Shown one piece after another: positions 62,871 to 63,136 of a stretch of DNA of 63,136 bases. Within the stretch, counting starts at the first letter, position 1, and the number at the start of each line of letters is the position of its first letter. Made by a program: the position numbers and the translations under genes. Source of the DNA: JBEKTY01 sp049515555. Lineage in GTDB: Bacteria > Planctomycetota > Planctomycetia > Pirellulales > Thermoguttaceae. The stretch is taken from positions 1-63,136 of the forward strand of contig JBEKTY010000023.1 of NCBI GenBank assembly GCA_049515555.1. Reading direction: 5' to 3'. A model generated the notes under the pieces. The model had not been told where the DNA came from and ran no database searches. It saw only the letters and a list, made by a program, of their open reading frames with translations.

Positions 62871-63136
62871 TTCATTGGGGGAGGGCGATACCCGCCATGC
62901 TTCCTGCGGCCACTGCAAACCCCTATTCTGTGTTCAAAGGTGCTCTGTGTCGAGTCCGAACGGGTTGGCGCGGTATCACATCTAAATAATACCCACCTTT
63001 GGTGGCATAATCATATGGGTGCGACCAGTTAGCTGTGGACCTTTGGGACTCCAACCCCTTACTTGCAAAGGAGAAACAGCTCACGAAGCTGATGGTACTA
63101 CTGTCGGGCATGGCCCCCAACCGTGCCCGAACCTCT
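62871..63136. other. Region upstream of hsdR, possible partial coding frame
   Basis: No convincing hsdR promoter was found. From 63012 to the window end the plus strand is open without an in-frame ATG and reads DQLAVDLWDSNPLLAKEKQ and on to LTKLMVLLSGMAPNRA, which looks protein-like but is not recognised and runs off the edge. The same bases contain a 9-base stem (63105-63113 with 63121-63129, one G-T pair) without a T tract, so it is not a good terminator. CCACC-TTT-GGTGG at 62993-63005 is a second small hairpin. Confidence 0.3.

Noticed and set aside
63040..63136. Possible 5S rRNA-like segment (GATGGTACTACTG followed by a GC stem)
   Set aside because: The upstream part does not follow the 5S layout and the stretch also reads as an open protein frame; the match is too short.

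Overview
The window looks like a chromosome segment of a GC-rich Planctomycetota bacterium (Pirellulales-like by gene content). This rests on a glut of secreted Gfo/Idh/MocA oxidoreductases with Tat signals, ThuA-like proteins, a DUF1080 domain, DUF4091 and DUF4838 proteins, and many PQQ-like beta-propeller proteins. No rRNA, tRNA or CRISPR array was seen. The taxon is an inference from gene families only.

Layout. (1) 1-1684: mobile-element debris, namely a truncated group II intron with a cut-off reverse transcriptase fused to a Ku C-terminal remnant, then a TnsA-like fragment. (2) 14533-1685, minus strand: a tightly packed seven-gene operon of two DUF4091 proteins, two propeller/toroid pairs and a sialate O-acetylesterase gene broken by one nonsense codon. 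(3) 14534-14787: divergent control region with a good sigma70-type promoter facing right. (4) 14788-53915, plus strand: a run of about 24 genes holding a GH5-like hydrolase, a discoidin-like protein, five Gfo/Idh/MocA oxidoreductases, three ThuA-like proteins (one fused to DUF1080), a FadR-type GntR regulator, six propeller/toroid units, and a beta-hydroxyacid dehydrogenase-like protein. (5) 57246-53932, minus strand: a DUF4838 protein and a GH32-like five-bladed-propeller protein. (6) 62870-57277, minus strand: a type I restriction-modification system in the order hsdR-hsdS-hsdM plus a small ORF.

The notable system is a repeated two-gene cassette. A secreted PQQ-like beta-propeller protein ('P') is followed at once, often by an ATGA overlap, by a large secreted protein ('T'). 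T has two predicted N-terminal beta domains and a C-terminal all-helical region that I infer to be an alpha/alpha toroid. I count eight separate P genes, seven separate T genes and one natural P-T fusion. P always precedes T. T proteins share the motifs RL(S/T)PA, AGHLxP and, near the C-terminus, D.P....GD.YY..KL. I do not recognise T as a named family; a polysaccharide lyase or glycoside hydrolase is a reasonable guess.

Together the genes suggest an extracytoplasmic pathway for a complex, probably acetylated or uronate-containing, glycan. P/T pairs and the glycoside hydrolases would act on the polymer. Tat-exported Gfo/Idh/MocA enzymes, ThuA-like proteins and DUF1080 (3-keto-disaccharide hydrolase family) would carry out oxidation-dependent glycoside cleavage. 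The GntR protein is the only obvious regulator, and no transporter is encoded here. Several scars (a gene tail, an internally deleted ThuA copy, a relic gene tail at a P/T junction) show that the array is still being remodelled by duplication and deletion.
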